In this document: piece after piece, positions 1 through 5,890 of the stretch | Layout of the letters: each line of letters starts with the position of its first letter | Position numbering within the stretch: the first letter of the stretch is position 1 | DNA from: Candidatus Solibacter sp. | GTDB lineage: Bacteria > Acidobacteriota > Terriglobia > Bryobacterales > Bryobacteraceae | Length of the DNA: 8,652 bases | Assembly: GCA_017883355.1 (NCBI GenBank) | Contig: JADGNS010000139.1 | Span: 1-8,652, forward strand | Direction of reading: 5' to 3' | The notes under the pieces: model-generated | Told to the model about the DNA's origin: nothing | Database searches by the model: none | What the model saw: the letters and a program-made list of their open reading frames with translations, nothing else | Program-made: the position numbers and the translations under genes

Positions 1-758
1 AGGCGGTGTCCCTCGGCGGTCCTGAAAATGGAATCGGCGTCCTGGAACACCTCCGCGGTCCCTTCCCAGTTCTTCCGGTACTCGCGCAGCGTCTCCAGGT
101 TGTTGCGGAGTTGTTTGCGCCACGCACCAGGGTCGTTCAGGTCTCTCGGATTGCCGCCCTCGCCGGGCCGCTCCAGATCGGCCAGCACGCCCAAGGGATG
201 TACCGGCCAGAGGGCGTCCGCCTCGAAACACACCAGCGCTTCGCGGTCGCCGGCCGCCGGGTGAGGCTTGCCGAGCTTCCAGTAATCGTGGCCGGCGATG
301 ATGGCGGCACACCGTTCGCGAACTTCACTGGACACGATGGGCTCTCCCGGACGGAGCGGATGCTGCAGTTCGCCCAACAGCAGGCGGGCATTGCGGGCGC
401 CGCCCTCCATGTGCTCGACGCGTTGCAGCGCCTTTTTCTCGTGCAGCCTGGCCGCGAGTGCCGGGTCTTGTTCCATGGCCTCGCGGATCATGGTTTCGGT
501 GATCCGTGGGATGGAGTAAGTGTCGTGCAGAAAGGTGGTGCAGACCACCACCAGTTTCCCGGACAGGGGAAGCCGCTCGGCTTCGGCAATCCCCATGGCG
601 GCGCCAAAGACGACGAACTCATGGTCGGGACGATTGTCTTCCGCGGTGCGCCTGGATAGCCAGCGCGCGAAGGTGGTCGCCGCGATGGCGTCTACCACGG
701 GGCGAAGTTCGGCACGCTCGGCGGGGTCTTTCACCAGGTTCAGGCCGCGCGAGATCAT
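1..758 (-). CDS. HD-domain protein, predicted metal-dependent phosphohydrolase (3' end beyond window)
   Basis: An open frame without stops runs from the ATG at 758 to the window edge, giving 252 visible residues; its C-terminus lies outside. The ligand pattern of an HD domain is visible: H46 (in DHEFVVFGA), H78-D79 (in TTFLHDTY), further histidines H116 (VEHMEGG) and H156-D157 (IIAGHDYW), and D181 in CFEADALW, which matches the usual (D/E)ADxL end of the family. HD proteins bind divalent metal and usually hydrolyse phosphoesters or nucleotides; the substrate here is unknown. After residue 200 comes a helical tail rich in Arg, Glu and Trp. The frame is open upstream to the stop of the response-regulator gene, so a TTG at 797, 12 residues earlier and 6 bases after that stop, is an alternative start. 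The SD signal is weak for both. It is probably co-transcribed with the response regulator. Fold confidence is good; function is open. Confidence 0.72.
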   Translation of the reverse strand, partial: MISRGLNLVKDPAERAELRPVVDAIAATTFARWLSRRTAEDNRPDHEFVVFGAAMGIAEAERLPLSGKLVVVCTTFLHDTYSIPRITETMIREAMEQDPALAARLHEKKALQRVEHMEGGARNARLLLGELQHPLRPGEPIVSSEVRERCAAIIAGHDYWKLGKPHPAAGDREALVCFEADALWPVHPLGVLADLERPGEGGNPRDLNDPGAWRKQLRNNLETLREYRKNWEGTAEVFQDADSIFRTAEGHR

Positions 759-803
759 GACCTGGAGGCGGGGAGGCAGTCGCGTTTCCGGGGTCAAGAT
801 TGC

Positions 804-2240
804 CTACACCCCGATTCCCAACTCTTGCGACCCGTACTCTTTCAACTTGTTGTGTAAGGTCTTCAGGCTGATCCCCAGGATCTCCGCCGCCCGCGTCTTG
901 TTATTCCGCGTGTGCTCCAGGGTCCGCAGAATCAGCCCTTTTTCCGCCTCTTCCACCGTGGTGCCGATCTGGAACTTGACCGCATCCGCATCGTCCGCGG
1001 CGGCCGCCGGAGCGGCGGGCGCGGCCGGGGTACCCCTTGGGTCCGCCGCCGTGGCCGGCCGGTTTTGCAGGAACGCCGGCAGGTGCTTCATCTCGATGCT
1101 TCCCGAGCCCGCCAGAATCACCGCGCGCTCCAGCACGTTGCGCAGTTCGCGCACATTTCCCGGCCAGCGGTGGCGCTCGAGCGATTCCAGCACGGCCGCC
1201 GAAACCTCCGTGACCCGGCAATCGTGCTTACGGTTCATATCCCCGATCAGCGTCTCCACCATCGCGGGGATGTCTTCCTTGCGTTCGCGCAGCGGAGGCA
1301 GATGAACGTGGAAGACGTTCAGCCGGTAGAAAAGGTCCTCGCGCAGAAACCCGCCGCTGACGGCTTCCTCCGGCAACTTGTTGGTGGCCGCCACTACCCG
1401 CACATCCACCTCGAACTCCGTGCGTCCGCCCAACCGCCGTACTTTGGAATCCTCCAGAATGCGCAGCAGCTTGGCCTGCGTCACCATCGGCATCTCGCCG
1501 ATCTCATCCAACAGCAGCGTTCCGTTCTGCGCCACTTCGAAACATCCGGCGCGCCGTTCGCTGGCGCCCGTGAACGACCCCTTTTCGTGCCCGAACAGCT
1601 CGCTTTCGATCAGCGTTTCCGGCAGCGCCGCGCAGTTGATGGCCACGAACGGCCCCTGCCGCCGCGGGCTCAGCGCGTGCAGCGTGCGCGCCACCAGTTC
1701 CTTGCCGGTGCCGCTCTCCCCGGTGATCAGTACGCACGCCTTGCTCGGTCCCGCCTGCTGCAAGAGCGCAAAAATCTCTTGCATGCGCGGCGCCACGCCC
1801 ACCATTTCGCCGAGCGATCCCTTGTAGACCAGGTTGCGCTCCAGCGCGCGCTTCTCGGCGCGCAGACCGGCGTGCGCGCCGGCGCGCTGGATGAGTACCT
1901 GCAGCGTGGAGGGCTGGATGGGCTTCTCGAGAAACCAGTACGCCCCCAGCTCGTGCACCACCTTCGGCCCTGTCTCCTGGTTCCCGTAGGCCGTCAGCAC
2001 GATGACCGGCGGCATGTCGCCGCTGTTGCGCAAACGTTGCAGGAACCCGAAGCCGTCCAGGCCCGGCATGTTCAAGTCGGTCAGAATCACATCGGCGGCA
2101 AAGTGGTTGAGCTTTTCCAGCGCCTCGTTGCCCTCAGCCGCGGTCTCCGGCGTCATGCCCCACGCCGACACCATGGCCGCCAAGCCGGCGCGCTGGCTCG
2201 GTTCGTCATCGACAATCAAAACTTTCAGCCGTTGGTTCAA
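804..2240 (-). CDS. Sigma-54-dependent response regulator, NtrC/AtoC family
   Basis: A 478-residue cytoplasmic transcription activator with the full three-part NtrC layout. The receiver (about 5-120) has the acidic pair D11-D12, phospho-acceptor D55 in LTDLNMPG, T83 and K106. The AAA+ domain (about 145-375) has Walker A GESGTGKE (174-181), the sigma-54 contact loop as GSFTGA (221-226, with Ser in place of the more usual Ala), Walker B LLLDEIGE (242-249) and the FREDLFYRL-type arginine region as FLREDLFYRL (298-307). An Ala/Pro-rich linker (about 396-415) leads to a Fis-type helix-turn-helix (about 438-470). By family knowledge, phosphorylation drives oligomerisation and ATP-dependent opening of sigma-54 promoters. 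The start is TTG at 2240, preceded by SD-like AGGAAGGA at 8 bases; the reading frame enters the receiver directly. No histidine kinase lies in the window, so partner and regulon are unknown. The HD gene follows downstream. It is divergent from the membrane protein gene. Confidence 0.95.
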   Translation of the reverse strand: MNQRLKVLIVDDEPSQRAGLAAMVSAWGMTPETAAEGNEALEKLNHFAADVILTDLNMPGLDGFGFLQRLRNSGDMPPVIVLTAYGNQETGPKVVHELGAYWFLEKPIQPSTLQVLIQRAGAHAGLRAEKRALERNLVYKGSLGEMVGVAPRMQEIFALLQQAGPSKACVLITGESGTGKELVARTLHALSPRRQGPFVAINCAALPETLIESELFGHEKGSFTGASERRAGCFEVAQNGTLLLDEIGEMPMVTQAKLLRILEDSKVRRLGGRTEFEVDVRVVAATNKLPEEAVSGGFLREDLFYRLNVFHVHLPPLRERKEDIPAMVETLIGDMNRKHDCRVTEVSAAVLESLERHRWPGNVRELRNVLERAVILAGSGSIEMKHLPAFLQNRPATAADPRGTPAAPAAPAAAADDADAVKFQIGTTVEEAEKGLILRTLEHTRNNKTRAAEILGISLKTLHNKLKEYGSQELGIGV

Positions 2241-2248
2241 TAGGAGGA

Positions 2249-2256
2249 TCCTTCCT
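2249..2256 (-). promoter_or_regulatory. Shine-Dalgarno of the response regulator (supports the TTG start)
   Basis: On the minus strand AGGAAGGA lies 8 bases before TTG at 2240 and supports this non-ATG start. It is followed at once by TCCTCCT, which is partly complementary to it (four paired bases, a mismatch, one more pair), so the SD could be partly masked in the mRNA. The masking idea is inference. Confidence 0.55.
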
Positions 2257-2317
2257 GGAAGTGAGCCGTCATACTCATCTTACGCCGCCCGGCAGCAGCG
2301 TGGTGTAGGACGGATAA

Positions 2318-2326
2318 TGATAAGAT
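2318..2326 (+). promoter_or_regulatory. Possible extended -10 element for the membrane protein gene
   Basis: TGATAAGAT fits an extended -10 (TGn followed by TAAGAT, four of six consensus bases) in an AT-richer patch of the divergent intergenic region. No good -35 box is seen at the right distance. Transcription would start near 2333, which would place the dyad at 2343-2370 in the leader. No sigma-54 -24/-12 box was seen in this gap. Confidence 0.25.
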
Positions 2327-2342
2327 TGAAGGTAATCTCAGC

Positions 2343-2370
2343 ATTTCGCGACGACGTCGCTTCGCGAAAT
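2343..2370. promoter_or_regulatory. Perfect 9-bp inverted repeat, candidate operator or leader hairpin
   Basis: The arms ATTTCGCGA (2343-2351) and TCGCGAAAT (2362-2370) are perfect reverse complements separated by 10 bases. The spacer itself contains the palindrome CGACGTCG (2352-2359). The arm centres are 19 bp apart, near two helical turns, which suits a dimeric regulator. The dyad ends 20 bases before the ATG at 2391, so it could also form an RNA stem just ahead of the ribosome site. It has no T run and does not look like a terminator. Confidence 0.55.
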
Positions 2371-2390
2371 GGTACGCAAACGCACGAGGA

Positions 2391-3884
2391 ATGACCGTGG
2401 GAAATCTGGTCCGTCAGGCAAGGCGCCGCATTTTGAGCAACCAACTCTTCGCCCAGGGGGCGAATGCCGCGATCGCCGCGCTGGGCGCTTTTATTCTGCT
2501 GCTGCTCTTCGGGACCCAGATTCTGAGTTGGCCGGTAGCGCTGGCCATCCCCCTCGCCGCCGCCGCTTTCGGAATTTACCGTGTGAAACGGCGCCTGCCG
2601 TCGCCTTACGCCGTTGCCCAGCTCATCGACCAGCGCCTCGGGCTGGCCGACAACCTCTCCACCGCGCTCTATTTCAGCGAAGTGGATCCGGGGGCGCGGG
2701 TGGTTCCCGATGTCCGCCGCGCGCAATTTGAGGAGGCCGCCCGCCTCGCCGAATCGGTCGATGCGCGCCGCGCCGTGCCCTACACGATGCCGCGTGCCGT
2801 CTATCTGATGGCCGGTCTGGCGCTGGTGGCAGGGAGCCTGTTTGCGCTGCGGTACAGCCTTTCCCGCCGCCTCGACCTGAAGCAGCCGCTAGCCAACTTC
2901 CTGCCCGAATCGCTCACCGGCGGCAAGAGCGTCCACCAGGCCAACAACGCGCGCCGCAACGCAAAGCAGACTCCCGAGACGCCCGACGACGGCAGCTCGG
3001 CGCCGAATCAGGATCGGGAGGCTCCCGGCCAGCAGGACGCCAACCAGGACGTTCAAACCCCCGGCGAGATACCAGCCGATGCCATCGCCAAGATGGATGC
3101 CCAGTCTATCCCCATCCAGAAACCCGGCGAGCAGCAAGACAACGAAATGGCCACCGACGATGCCGATTCACAGGGCGACGGCGATTCCGCCCAGAACGGC
3201 GAAGAGAGCCAGGACGGCCAAGGCGACGGCAAGGGCGGCAAGGGCGAGAAAAAGGGCGAGAAGCAGGACGCCAAAGACGCCAGTGAAAGCTCCAGCCTGA
3301 TGAGCAAGATGAAGGACGCCTTCCAGAATCTGCTGTCCCGAGCCAAACCCCAGCAGAGCCAGCAAGGCGCGCAACAGGGCAAGGACGGAAAATCCGTCCA
3401 AAGCAAGTCTCAGCAGGGCTCTAAGCAAAACGGCAAGGATGGCCAGCCGCAGAACGGCCAACAGCAGGGCGATGCGCAGGAAGGCGAGGACGGCCAGGAG
3501 GCCAAGAACTCGGAGAACGCCCAGCAGGGGAAGGGGCAGGGCAAGAGCGATTCGCAGCAATCCAGCAAGCAGCCGGGCAGCGGGATCGGCAGCCAGGATG
3601 GCGATAAGGCCATTAAGAACGCCGAGCAACTGGCCGCCATGGGCAAAATCAGCGAGATCCTGGGCAAGCGCTCCGCCACCATCAGCGGCGAAGCCACGGT
3701 GGAAGTGCAGACCACCAATCAGCAACTGCGCACGCCGTATGCGCAGAAGGGTGCGGAGCACACCCAGGCGGGCGCGGAAATCAGCCGCGACGAAGTCCCG
3801 GTGGCGCTACAGCCCTACGTGCAGCAATACTTCGAGCAGGTGCGCAAGCAGTCTGGAGCCGCCGCGCCAGCGGTGAAGAAGTAG
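2391..3884 (+). CDS. Membrane-anchored protein with Gln/Gly/Lys/Asp low-complexity segment; distantly DUF4175-like
   Basis: 497 residues. Two hydrophobic stretches (about 24-41 and 46-63) form a membrane hairpin, and a third lies at about 136-155. Between them is a soluble piece with AQLIDQRLGLADNLSTAL (76-93). That kind of motif (a short Asp-x-Arg-Leu-Gly-Leu-x-Asp-x-Leu-Ser-Thr-Ala run) is, as I recall, found in large DUF4175-like membrane proteins. Residues 180-400 are low-complexity and hydrophilic, very rich in Q, G, K, D, E and S, broken by a short amphipathic helix (SSLMSKMKDAFQNLLSRAK, 301-319). The C-terminus regains normal composition (about 404-485) and ends with DEVPVALQPYVQQYFEQVRK, resembling the closing motif of such proteins. 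Function is unknown; envelope location is inferred. The ATG at 2391 directly abuts its SD-like GAGGA, so GTG at 2397 (third codon, 6 bases from GAGGA) may be the true start. It is convergent with the HipA-like gene; no clear terminator is seen. Confidence 0.82.
   Translation: MTVGNLVRQARRRILSNQLFAQGANAAIAALGAFILLLLFGTQILSWPVALAIPLAAAAFGIYRVKRRLPSPYAVAQLIDQRLGLADNLSTALYFSEVDPGARVVPDVRRAQFEEAARLAESVDARRAVPYTMPRAVYLMAGLALVAGSLFALRYSLSRRLDLKQPLANFLPESLTGGKSVHQANNARRNAKQTPETPDDGSSAPNQDREAPGQQDANQDVQTPGEIPADAIAKMDAQSIPIQKPGEQQDNEMATDDADSQGDGDSAQNGEESQDGQGDGKGGKGEKKGEKQDAKDASESSSLMSKMKDAFQNLLSRAKPQQSQQGAQQGKDGKSVQSKSQQGSKQNGKDGQPQNGQQQGDAQEGEDGQEAKNSENAQQGKGQGKSDSQQSSKQPGSGIGSQDGDKAIKNAEQLAAMGKISEILGKRSATISGEATVEVQTTNQQLRTPYAQKGAEHTQAGAEISRDEVPVALQPYVQQYFEQVRKQSGAAAPAVKK
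3162..3590 (+). repeat. Low-complexity coding region (Gln/Gly/Lys/Asp-rich)
   Basis: This stretch encodes residues about 258-400 of the membrane protein. It uses recurring short words such as GACGGC, AAGGGCGGC, CAGCAGGGC and GGCCAGCAG in irregular order. It is degenerate, not an exact tandem array. It reads as an unstructured hydrophilic linker outside the membrane. Confidence 0.75.
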
Positions 3885-3925
3885 GAGAAGCGGGTTCGAA
3901 CTGCGCTCGGGCACAAGGCGGCAAC

Positions 3926-4753
3926 TTATGCCACCGGCCATTCGGGGAACGGATTGAGGCGCGACTCGCGGCATGACTCGATCAGGGCGGGCACACGGGC
4001 GCGGCGTTCGAAGAACTGTTCCAGCAGGCGGTCCAGGGCATCTTCCTCGCCCTCGATCCAATCCGGCGGGATGCTTTTCCAGGCCTGGTCGATGACCTCC
4101 TCTGGGAAGTGCACCACCTGATCCAGCCAGGGCTCGAAATCGTCCAGGGAGCGCACACGGTCGTAGACCAGTTTTCGGGCGTAGAGTCCCTGCACGGCCG
4201 ATTCCGGAAAGTCCCAGTTGGGACCATTGAAAGCGTATCCGTGATCGATCATGCGGGCCACGAAGCTGGCATGGCCGCCGGCGGAATCGGTGCGCCGCAC
4301 CATGGCGCGATAGAACACGCACTGGCGGCCGTCGGCATTGCCCACCCATTTGTCGAACACCAGGATGGCGCGGAAGTCCTCCAGGTTGGCCACCTGGGGG
4401 AGCAGGGCGTCGGGGAGAAAGTCGTAGACGGCGATTCGGTTCGGGTCGCCGGGATACTGCGAGCCGAATTGCCAGCCGGGCTCGATATCCACGCGCCGTG
4501 TGCCAAGCTGCATGCTGCACTCGGGATTGGCCGCCAGAAAGCCCGCGCCCACCTGAATCAGGGCGGTGGCGGGCGCGGAGATTTTCAGATAGCGGAGGAG
4601 GGTGGCACAGAGTGCCTCGTTGACCAGGACGCGGCGGTGCTGGGGGTTGTTGCGGAACTTGACGACATACCACTGCCCGTCGTCGGCCTCCAGCAGATGG
4701 GCTTGGGCGCCTCCGCGCATTTTTCGCACGTGCCGGACCGCGGTGAGGGGCAT
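3926..4753 (-). CDS. HipA-like protein kinase, stand-alone (no HipB partner)
   Basis: 275 residues matching the short 'HipA family kinase' type, not the full-length HipA toxin of about 440. Visible kinase elements: glycine-containing N-terminal strand (MRGGAQAHLLEADDG, 12-26), probable ATP-binding lysine K32 in YVVKFRNN, pairing glutamate E46 in LVNEAL, catalytic-loop-like FDKWVGNADGRQ (133-144, with D134, N139 and D141), and the metal-binding aspartate D170 in ARMIDHGYAFNG. All core residues look intact, so it is probably an active kinase-fold enzyme. Its substrate cannot be read from sequence; classical HipA phosphorylates glutamyl-tRNA synthetase, but this short group need not. No HipB-like DNA-binding antitoxin is adjacent; the divergent neighbour 53 bp away is a small unidentified protein. 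The ATG at 4753 has no clear SD, so leaderless translation or a start at M12 (4720) is possible. It is convergent with the membrane protein gene, with a 41-bp gap. Confidence 0.85.
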   Translation of the reverse strand: MPLTAVRHVRKMRGGAQAHLLEADDGQWYVVKFRNNPQHRRVLVNEALCATLLRYLKISAPATALIQVGAGFLAANPECSMQLGTRRVDIEPGWQFGSQYPGDPNRIAVYDFLPDALLPQVANLEDFRAILVFDKWVGNADGRQCVFYRAMVRRTDSAGGHASFVARMIDHGYAFNGPNWDFPESAVQGLYARKLVYDRVRSLDDFEPWLDQVVHFPEEVIDQAWKSIPPDWIEGEEDALDRLLEQFFERRARVPALIESCRESRLNPFPEWPVA

Positions 4754-4790
4754 CGGAAAGAAAATGCAGTAACCTAGAGTTTTACCACAC

Positions 4791-4796
4791 GGAGGA
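4791..4796 (+). promoter_or_regulatory. Shine-Dalgarno of the 85-residue protein
   Basis: GGAGGA lies 10 bases before the ATG at 4807, slightly long spacing but a strong match. It supports the start of this small gene and that it is really translated. Confidence 0.6.
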
Positions 4797-4806
4797 CGAA
4801 ATACCG

Positions 4807-5064
4807 ATGGCCGAACTGGACCCCCCTACTAATAATGCAAGCGACGCGGCGGAAGCGAAAGGCGCTCCCGGCGGTGGACGCAGTAAAGACGACGTGGCAT
4901 TGGATCTGATGAAGTTCATTGCCGTCAACGCGGGATATGGAAAATCGGGGCAGCCGTCGGCAGGGTTTTCGGCGAAAGCGGGAACACGCTCGCCGGAAGA
5001 ACTGGCCGAAGATCTGCTGACTCTCTTCGATCGCTGCCGGAAAGCGGTCAATAAGGAAGTCTAA
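4807..5064 (+). CDS. Small protein of unknown function, 85 residues
   Basis: I do not recognise a family. The first 27 residues are polar and disordered-looking (Asn, Asp, Ala, Gly). Residues 28-42 (DDVALDLMKFIAVNA) form a likely amphipathic helix. A Gly/Ser-rich link (about 43-60, GYGKSGQPSAGFSAKAG) precedes a second helix from SPEELAEDLLTLFDRC to the end. There is no signal peptide and no membrane segment, so it is probably cytoplasmic, with a two-helix fold that may bind a partner. Evidence that it is real: a strong SD, codon use like its neighbours, and a gap layout that suits an independent divergent transcript. It starts 53 bp from the oppositely oriented HipA-like kinase, so a shared regulatory region is possible. 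It has no helix-turn-helix and so does not look like a HipB antitoxin. A candidate hairpin begins at its stop codon. Confidence 0.72.
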   Translation: MAELDPPTNNASDAAEAKGAPGGGRSKDDVALDLMKFIAVNAGYGKSGQPSAGFSAKAGTRSPEELAEDLLTLFDRCRKAVNKEV

Positions 5065-5101
5065 GCGCCGGCTTCCCGCGCCGGGATGGCGGCCCGGCGC
5101 T
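5064..5101. terminator. GC-rich hairpin between convergent genes, possible bidirectional terminator
   Basis: The arms AGCGCCGG (5064-5071) and CCGGCGCT (5094-5101) pair perfectly over 8 bp. A smaller nested stem CCCG/CGGG (5075-5078 and 5082-5085) lies in the loop. It sits in the 65-bp gap between the ends of the 85-residue gene and the H1-like gene and is symmetric, so it could act on both strands. No T run follows directly on either side, so intrinsic termination is uncertain. Confidence 0.4.
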
Positions 5102-5129
5102 GGGCTTGGCCGGCGACAGACCGGTTCCG

Positions 5130-5720
5130 CTATTTCTTCTTTTTGGGCGGAGCCTTCTTCGCCGGTATCTTCCTGGCCGGAGCTTTCTTTGCCGGAGCCT
5201 TCTTTGCCGGAGCCTTCTTGACGGCCTTCCTGACCGGAGCCGGTTTCGCCACCTTCTTAGCCGCGGTTTTCTTGGCCGGGGGCTTCTTGGCGGCGGGCTT
5301 CACGGGAGCCTTCTTGGCCGGAGCTTTCTTGGCTGCCGGTTTCGCCGCTGTTTTTACGGCTTTCCCGGCAGGGGCCTTCTTGGCAGGGGCCTTGTTGGCC
5401 GGAGCCTCCTTGGCCGGAGCCTTCTTGGCAGGCGACTGCTTGGCGGGGGCTTTACTGGACGACGACGCCTGCTTCACCGGCTTTTTGGGAGGAGCTTCCG
5501 GCGGAACTTCCGCAGCCGGCAACGGCGCGGCGATAGCAGCCGGCAACGGTTCGGCTATGGGAGGCGGCGGCACGATCTCGTCCTCGTCGTCCTCGTCCTC
5601 CTCGTCATCTTCGTAGTCGTCGAGCTTGGAGTCCATCTCCGCGGGCTCTTCGTCGTCGTAGTCGTGGAAGTCTTCCATCTCTTCTTCGTCCTTCAGAGCG
5701 ATGATCGGGCGGTCAAACAT
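5130..5720 (-). CDS. Bipartite charged protein: acidic head plus histone H1/AlgP-like KAPAK-repeat tail
   Basis: 196 residues in two opposite-charge halves. Residues 11-48 contain 27 Asp/Glu in 38 positions, ending in an unbroken EDEDDEDE run. A Pro/Ala hinge (50-78, starting PPPPIAEPLP) follows. Residues 79-196 carry about 40 Lys plus two Arg, nearly all in Ala/Pro/Lys words of the APAKK type, closing with PPKKKK. Such tails occur in bacterial H1-like proteins and in the AlgP/HupB C-termini, where they bind DNA or other polyanions; DNA or RNA binding here is inferred. No globular domain, signal peptide or membrane segment is seen, so most of it should be disordered. The acidic head could mask the tail intramolecularly or recruit another basic protein. 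The start at 5720 is firm: AGGAGG lies 8 bases before the ATG. The short opening MFDRPIIALK is the only non-repetitive part and may be a docking motif. It is divergent from the GGDEF-like gene. Confidence 0.85.
   Translation of the reverse strand: MFDRPIIALKDEEEMEDFHDYDDEEPAEMDSKLDDYEDDEEDEDDEDEIVPPPPIAEPLPAAIAAPLPAAEVPPEAPPKKPVKQASSSSKAPAKQSPAKKAPAKEAPANKAPAKKAPAGKAVKTAAKPAAKKAPAKKAPVKPAAKKPPAKKTAAKKVAKPAPVRKAVKKAPAKKAPAKKAPARKIPAKKAPPKKKK
5133..5486 (-). repeat. Degenerate 15-bp coding repeats (KAPAK units)
   Basis: The Lys/Ala/Pro tail is encoded by a degenerate array. The clearest part is three consecutive 15-bp units on the plus strand, GCCGGAGC(T/C)TTCTT(T/G), at 5176-5190, 5191-5205 and 5206-5220. 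Elsewhere units are interrupted by TAAK, VKPA and similar variants. Such arrays can change unit number by slippage or recombination, so tail length may vary between strains. Confidence 0.8.
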
Positions 5721-5728
5721 TACACGAG

Positions 5729-5734
5729 CCTCCT
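5729..5734 (-). promoter_or_regulatory. Shine-Dalgarno of the H1-like protein gene
   Basis: A full AGGAGG on the minus strand lies 8 bases before the ATG at 5720. It is among the strongest ribosome sites in the window, suggesting efficient translation of the charged protein. Confidence 0.7.
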
Positions 5735-5757
5735 GTAGTCAGGGCGCAATCACCCAT

Positions 5758-5785
5758 AGAATACCCCTTTTTGAACGCGAGGCAA
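5758..5785 (-). promoter_or_regulatory. Candidate sigma-70-type promoter for the H1-like gene
   Basis: On the minus strand TTGCCT (5785-5780) and TATTCT (5763-5758) are separated by 16 bp. Each matches four of six consensus bases. Transcription would begin near 5751, about 30 bases before the ATG and upstream of the AGGAGG. This is by eye only. Confidence 0.4.
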
Positions 5786-5799
5786 TAGCGAAATAGACT
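5771..5799 (+). promoter_or_regulatory. Candidate sigma-70-type promoter for the GGDEF-like gene
   Basis: TTGAAC (5771-5776) and TAGACT (5794-5799) are spaced by 17 bp, each with four of six consensus bases. The predicted start near 5806 leaves a leader of about 85 bases. It overlaps the candidate minus-strand promoter, so the two polymerases would compete. This is by eye only. Confidence 0.3.
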
Positions 5800-5890
5800 C
5801 CAACTGAGAATTTCACGCAAACACGGGAGGCGGCCCGGCGCTAAAGGAAACCTCACAGTCTGCCGATCCTAGTCTTGTGAGTCACAGAAC

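Noticed and set aside
6..659. 217-codon plus-strand open frame at the left edge
   Set aside because: The opposite strand carries an uninterrupted frame with HD-domain residues that continues past the edge; the plus frame shows no family.
912..2243. 443-codon plus-strand open frame opposite the response regulator
   Set aside because: It lies fully antisense to a gene with all NtrC motifs; its translation is Arg/His/Gln-rich without domains, typical of a high-GC shadow frame.
2241..2390. Search for a sigma-54 -24/-12 promoter (TGGCAC-N5-TTGC type) next to the regulator
   Set aside because: No matching GG/GC pair at the required spacing was seen on either strand in this gap.
3168..3761. Leu/Ala-rich minus-strand frame of 197 codons resembling a membrane protein
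   Set aside because: Mirror of the Gln/Gly-rich coding segment; hydrophobic composition is an artefact of CAG/GGC codons read in reverse.
3893..3904. GGTTCGAACTGC, resembling a tRNA T-arm
   Set aside because: No acceptor stem, anticodon arm or D-arm around it; the short gap between genes cannot hold a tRNA.
4109..4777. 222-codon plus-strand open frame opposite the HipA-like kinase
   Set aside because: Antisense to a gene with clear kinase motifs; no SD and no recognisable domain.
5176..5220. Regular short repeats that might suggest a CRISPR array
   Set aside because: Units are contiguous 15-bp coding repeats without spacers, in frame with the Lys/Ala/Pro tail.
5086..5738. Plus-strand frames rich in Phe/Leu/Gly/Ala that look like membrane or repeat proteins
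   Set aside because: They are mirror readings of the KAPAK repeat gene; the minus frame has a perfect SD and sensible charge structure.
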